Source: an uncultured Rhodopila sp.
GTDB taxonomy: Bacteria > Pseudomonadota > Alphaproteobacteria > Acetobacterales > Acetobacteraceae
Assembly: GCA_903932145.1 (NCBI GenBank)
Contig: CAIZFE010000098.1
Coordinates: 1 to 64,000, forward strand
Length of the DNA stretch: 64,000 nt
Reading direction: 5' to 3'
Every line of letters starts with the position of its first letter. Position 1 is the stretch's first letter. A program made the position numbers and the translations under genes. The notes under the pieces were generated by a model. It worked only from the letters and a program-made list of their open reading frames with translations. It was not told the DNA's origin and did no database searches. This document shows positions 60,646 to 64,000 of the stretch, piece after piece.

Positions 60646-61737
60646 CTAAACGGACAGCAGCAAATCCTCCAGCTTCGCCGACTGAATATGCGCGTTCAGC
60701 GCCGATGCCGCGTGCCTGAAGCCCGCCGCCCCGAGCTGGTCGCCTAACCCCGGCTCCTGCGCCACCCGGCGCATCGCGACCGCCAGCGCCTCCACATCCC
60801 CCGGCGGCACCAACAGACCGGTCACGCCGTCGCTGATCGCCTCGGCGATCCCGCCCTGATCCGATCCGATCACCGGACACGCCTGAGCCATCGCCTCGGG
60901 GATCACACTCGGCAACCCCTCCGCATCCCCGTCGCTTGCCACCACGCTCGGCACCACCAGCGAGACGGCATTGGTCATTCGCGCCCGCACCGCGTCAGGC
61001 GTGAGCCAGCCAGTCAGGATGATGCCGGGGATCTCCCGAGCCAGCGCGTTCAGCATCGGCCGCAGCGGCCCGTCGCCCACGCATACCAGCGGAGTCAGAT
61101 CGCCCGCCGCCCGCAGGCGCCGCATGGCATCGGCCAGCACGACGATCCCCTTCTTCTCCACGAACCGCCCCACGAACAAATGCGCGCTTGGGCGGCGGAT
61201 CGCCGGATCGTTGGTGATCTCCACACCGATCGGCAGCACCATCAGCTTGTCGGCAGGCACCCCGTGCGCCGCGGCGACCTCGGCCACCGCGCCGGAGACG
61301 CACACGAAACAGGCTGTTTCCCGCAGCATTGCCGGCCAGCGTTTGGCCAGCACGGTGCCCGTCCAGTTCTTGTGCTTGCTGACGTCGCCGCCATGCAGCG
61401 TGACGACCATGCGCAGCCCCAGGTGGCGAACCAGCGGCAGGGCCAACGCCCCACCCCGGGCGAACTGCGCATGCAGAACCGGCGCCAGGCCGGGCATGCC
61501 CAGCGACGGAACCACCCCGCAATGCCGGAACAAAAACCGCTGCAACGATCCCAGCGGCGGGTCGCCGCCCAGCCTGTGCGTGTCGGGGCTGATCTCGCCG
61601 GCGTCGGGCAGCACCGTGCGGCCGATCCAGACCGGATGCAGCCGCGAGAACCCGACATATTGCCGCCGCAGGAACCCGATCTCCGACGGGACGCCGATAC
61701 GGTCGCGATAAACGAGAAAAGGTTGAGTGGCTTGCAT
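60646..61737 (-). CDS. GT4-family glycosyltransferase
   Basis: A 363-residue GT-B fold glycosyltransferase. The acceptor half has LHAQFARGGALALPLVRHLG and VVTLHGGDVSKHKNWTGTVL; the donor half has LFVGRFVEKKGIVVLADAMR, GDGPLRPML and the retaining-enzyme signature EGLPSVIPEAMAQACPVIGS. It probably adds sugar to a cell-surface polymer or lipid. The start is ATG 61737. No other polysaccharide genes are adjacent. Confidence 0.88.
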   Translation of the reverse strand: MQATQPFLVYRDRIGVPSEIGFLRRQYVGFSRLHPVWIGRTVLPDAGEISPDTHRLGGDPPLGSLQRFLFRHCGVVPSLGMPGLAPVLHAQFARGGALALPLVRHLGLRMVVTLHGGDVSKHKNWTGTVLAKRWPAMLRETACFVCVSGAVAEVAAAHGVPADKLMVLPIGVEITNDPAIRRPSAHLFVGRFVEKKGIVVLADAMRRLRAAGDLTPLVCVGDGPLRPMLNALAREIPGIILTGWLTPDAVRARMTNAVSLVVPSVVASDGDAEGLPSVIPEAMAQACPVIGSDQGGIAEAISDGVTGLLVPPGDVEALAVAMRRVAQEPGLGDQLGAAGFRHAASALNAHIQSAKLEDLLLSV

Positions 61738-61838
61738 TGGTTGCGCGGGCGTGTGGCAGGTCCGCCTCCCATTGGCAAGGATGGGCCGGCCGGCGCGACA
61801 TGTGCGATCCTCTGAACCGCCGCTTTCAGAGGATCGCG

Positions 61839-61892
61839 CTCAAATCCGTCTCAAAAGCCGCACCATGAGAATTCATCCCATATAACGAGACG
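61839..61892 (-). repeat. Dispersed GAGACG repeat, copy 4
   Basis: On the minus strand: GTCTCGTTATATGGG then ATGAATTCTCATGGTGCGGC and TTTTGAGACG. It lies between two minus-strand genes. Confidence 0.6.
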
Positions 61893-62012
61893 TTCTCCCG
61901 CGTCCTGAGGTCCGGTCCCGGCGGTGCCCCGCCCGCGGCGCTCCGGCCGGCGACGAGATCGGGCCGGCGCGCGCGCGAAAGCGCCCCCAAAAGCCGGGGT
62001 CCGGCCATGGAA

Positions 62013-62798
62013 TCAGGGTGGGGCGGTGGCCAGCTCGGGGCCAAACGGGTCCGGCACCGGCGACTCGCCGATCAGACATCCGATCACCTGGCGCACGGTG
62101 TCGCGTGCGAAATCCTTCCAGTTGTAGCTCCAGGAGTCCGGGCGCTTGTCCCGCTCTTTCTGGAAGGATTTTTCCCGGTATGCCCGCACCTCACACACGA
62201 CCGTCAGGCTGCCGCCGAAACCCCGCAGCGTGTCAAATATCAGGTTCCAGAAATCGCCGGTGCGGAAGCCGGGGATAACGGCGAGGTCCATGCAGATCGC
62301 GGCAACGGTGCGGCCGACCGGACGGCGGCGCACCTCGGCGTCGAGTTCCTCCGGTGTTGGGATGCGCAAATCGTCCGGATCGAACGGGCGCCGCTTCGGG
62401 ATGCGCTCGTCTTGTGGATCCGGGGATGGTCCCGCCTCTCGCGGTTCGGCCGGCACCTTGGCCGGCGCACGCGGGCGCGGATCCACGAACGCGATCTCGT
62501 GGCCTCTGGCGCCGCGGGCCAGCAGGTAACGCTCCAGCGCCATGGCGCGCAGGATGCCGCGCTGCACGCGGGCGAGGATGGTTGGAAGCGAGTAGGTGCC
62601 AAACACGGCGGCCAGGGAGGCGAATTCCACTGTGGCGGCGCGATCCGGGACCGTTTCGGCGAGCCGGCGGCCGTGCCCGAGCAGAACCCGGACGACATGC
62701 AGCAGCGCGGCGAGGCGAGCGGGCAGCCCGGGGGTGGGCCGGTCCTGTGTTGAATCGGGCGGGGTAGGCTGGGCGGAGGTTGGCGCCGTATGCTCCAT
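62013..62798 (-). CDS. Hypothetical 261-residue protein
   Basis: Starts MEHTAPTSAQPTPPDSTQDR. A helical N-terminal part (LPARLAALLHVVRVLLGHGR, RVQRGILRAMALERYLLARG) is followed by a Pro-rich linker and a conserved C-terminal part with AAICMDLAVIPGFRTGDFWN and FARDTVRQVIGCLIGESP. It resembles lineage-specific hypothetical proteins of Acetobacteraceae in layout, with no known domain. Start chosen at ATG 62798. Confidence 0.6.
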   Translation of the reverse strand: MEHTAPTSAQPTPPDSTQDRPTPGLPARLAALLHVVRVLLGHGRRLAETVPDRAATVEFASLAAVFGTYSLPTILARVQRGILRAMALERYLLARGARGHEIAFVDPRPRAPAKVPAEPREAGPSPDPQDERIPKRRPFDPDDLRIPTPEELDAEVRRRPVGRTVAAICMDLAVIPGFRTGDFWNLIFDTLRGFGGSLTVVCEVRAYREKSFQKERDKRPDSWSYNWKDFARDTVRQVIGCLIGESPVPDPFGPELATAPP

Positions 62799-62953
62799 GT
62801 CCGTATTACTAACATTAACGTTAAATAAATATCAACCCCGACGTGCATGCCATGCAGCGAAATCGGATGCATGGACGGATTGCGATGCATCGTGCTGAAG
62901 GGTCCATCGGCTTCCATTGCCTCAGCCCGCCGGTCGGAACGCGGGGAGTGCGC

Positions 62954-63118
62954 TCATTCGACTGACGGCAAGAAGGAGCGATCGATGATGGACAGGACCT
63001 CCGGCCGATTGATCGGATCACCAGCGAACAACGCGGACAGGGCGGCTTTGTCCGCCTTCGTTAAAAGCGAGGCTTGGACTTGTGCCTGGTATGATAGGGT
63101 GAATCTGGCGCGGCTCAT
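62954..63118 (-). CDS. Small hypothetical protein
   Basis: A 54-residue protein: MSRARFTLSYQAQVQASLLT, then KADKAALSALFAGDPINRPE and SIIDRSFLPSVE. AAGGAC stands about nine bases before ATG 63118. Not recognised. Confidence 0.45.
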   Translation of the reverse strand: MSRARFTLSYQAQVQASLLTKADKAALSALFAGDPINRPEVLSIIDRSFLPSVE

Positions 63119-63255
63119 GCCAATCTGTCCTTTCAGGGTTCCGGGCCACTTAGGTGCGATATCGCTGTGTCTGGCGTCTTGCGGATAAATCGCCCAATGT
63201 CCGGGCAAAGGCCGCCGAAGAGCCCGGACACGGAGGCCCTGGTTACGCTGATAAG

Positions 63256-63483
63256 CTAGGTGTGTGCCGGGTGATGCCTTGCTGCCTCGGCATTTGAGGC
63301 GCTGGCGTCGATGGATCCGATGGTGCCAACGCCATAAACCTGCGGGCGGCGCTCCGGCCTCTCTGCCATCAGCTTATCCAGCCGGCGCGCCGAAAGCGTG
63401 GTTTGCCGCGAAAACGCCAGCGCGACCGCTATCATCGCCACACCCGCGGCGACAAAGGGTCCCAAGATGGATAGGTCTTGCAT
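63256..63483 (-). CDS. Small single-transmembrane protein
   Basis: A 75-residue protein starting MQDLSILGPFVAAGVAMIAV, one transmembrane helix (residues ~8-26), then a basic RRLDKLMAERPERRP and a His-rich end. ATG 63483 puts the helix at the very N-terminus. Function unknown. Confidence 0.45.
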   Translation of the reverse strand: MQDLSILGPFVAAGVAMIAVALAFSRQTTLSARRLDKLMAERPERRPQVYGVGTIGSIDASASNAEAARHHPAHT

Positions 63484-63609
63484 CAGCGCAATTTCCGATC
63501 TCACGATTGATCAGCCATTTCAGCACTATTGCTTTAATGATGCCAGCCGCCCCGCCGCCATCCATTCCGCCTCCCTTCAGTGTGGTCCCCCGGGTCCAGG
63601 GCTGCGTGC

Positions 63610-63662
63610 TCAACGGCGTCTCAAAAGCCGCGACATGAGAATTTGTCTCATTTTATGAGGCG
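63610..63662 (-). repeat. Dispersed GAGACG repeat, copy 5
   Basis: On the minus strand: CTCATAAAATGAGACAAATT then CTCATGTCGCGGC and TTTTGAGACG. The upstream part includes the TCAT...ATGAG palindrome of the family. Confidence 0.6.
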
Positions 63663-63724
63663 TTGGTGTCGATCCTCTGGTCCTCACCGACCGAGGACAG
63701 CCGACACGGCGCCCAATTTTGGCG

Positions 63725-64000
63725 TCAAACCCAACTCTTCAGCCAGCTCAGATTGTCCTCCATAGTGCGTACCATCTCGTCATAGGTGAGCACCACAGCA
63801 GGCTGGCCTTCCACCCTGAGCGAAGCGCGTCTGTGGGCAAACCGCTTCTCCTCCATATCGTCCCGAAGGCTCATCGTGCGTCCGCAGATCACCGCATAGG
63901 TACTGGTCCCGATCCTGCCGCCGAACCCCGCAACCAGCACACTGTCATTGGGATGATCACTGCGCACCCATGCCCAGTCAACGATCTGGCTGAACCCGTG
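63725..64000 (-). CDS. Hypothetical protein, cut by the right edge
   Basis: The frame is open to the end of the window, so the N-terminus is missing. The visible part runs GFSQIVDWAWVRSDHPNDSV, LVAGFGGRIGTSTYAVICGR, then a charged helical end EEKRFAHRRASLRVEGQPAV and NLSWLKSWV. No domain recognised; the ATG at 63967 may be internal. Confidence 0.45.
   Translation of the reverse strand, partial: HGFSQIVDWAWVRSDHPNDSVLVAGFGGRIGTSTYAVICGRTMSLRDDMEEKRFAHRRASLRVEGQPAVVLTYDEMVRTMEDNLSWLKSWV

Noticed and set aside
1-64000. tRNA, rRNA, CRISPR array or riboswitch
   Set aside because: I looked for tRNA T-arm patterns, repeat-spacer arrays and known riboswitch cores on both strands and saw none I could support.

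Overview
The window is high-GC DNA with an alphaproteobacterial gene set. Several traits point to the Acetobacteraceae (Rhodospirillales), although the species cannot be fixed from the sequence alone: a ROK kinase/dinB pair, TPR-GT9 plus DUF6165, aapQMP, a monomeric NADP isocitrate dehydrogenase, many short lineage-type hypothetical proteins, and repeated intergenic hairpins built on GGCCCGG-CTTGT-CCGGGCC. No tRNA, rRNA or CRISPR array was seen.

Layout. 0.3-5.8 kb is a defence and toxin-antitoxin cluster: an Eco29kI-type GIY-YIG restriction enzyme, Vsr, an AbiEii-like nucleotidyltransferase with a small partner, a solitary HicB, and an MNT/HEPN pair whose HEPN gene is split by an inverted-repeat element. 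5.8-24.5 kb is mostly housekeeping and metabolism: ferredoxin and thiol-dioxygenase-like cupin, TPR-GT, YggS, fRMsr, MarR, dinB, ROK kinase, TusA-like, deacetylase, xseB-tlyA, MFS, SDR, msrB, trmO, a ModE-like regulator divergent from modABC, and an aldehyde dehydrogenase.

24.6-30.1 kb is a second accessory region. It has intact brnTA with its operator, hicB next to a broken hicA, a 486-residue orphan, a decayed brnTA pair, a tandemly duplicated small gene beside a DUF6338 membrane protein, the remnant of a deleted gene, and a 24-bp tandem array. 30.1-36 kb holds an AceE-like TPP enzyme, an EamA transporter and icd. 36.2-42 kb mixes Uma2, a nuclease-like protein, a WYL regulator, a resolvase fragment, DUF2779 and a DEDD exonuclease. 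42-49.7 kb contains a TrmH-type methyltransferase, aapQMP, DUF4145, GxxExxY, a methyltransferase, gloB and GST.

49.8-58.6 kb is the most unusual part. A two-gene cassette (a 62-residue protein overlapping an FI(N/S)CPFD protein) occurs three times. Two copies are tandem, and the first is fused to a patatin fragment. Between them lies a 1,689-residue protein joining a NACHT-like P-loop NTPase, a long helical-repeat middle and a GT4-type glycosyltransferase. This looks like a STAND-type sensor with a glycosyltransferase as candidate effector. The last part (58.7-64 kb) returns to core genes (gamma carbonic anhydrase, argC, ribosomal protein L36, a GT4 glycosyltransferase) and small hypothetical genes, ending in a gene cut by the window edge.
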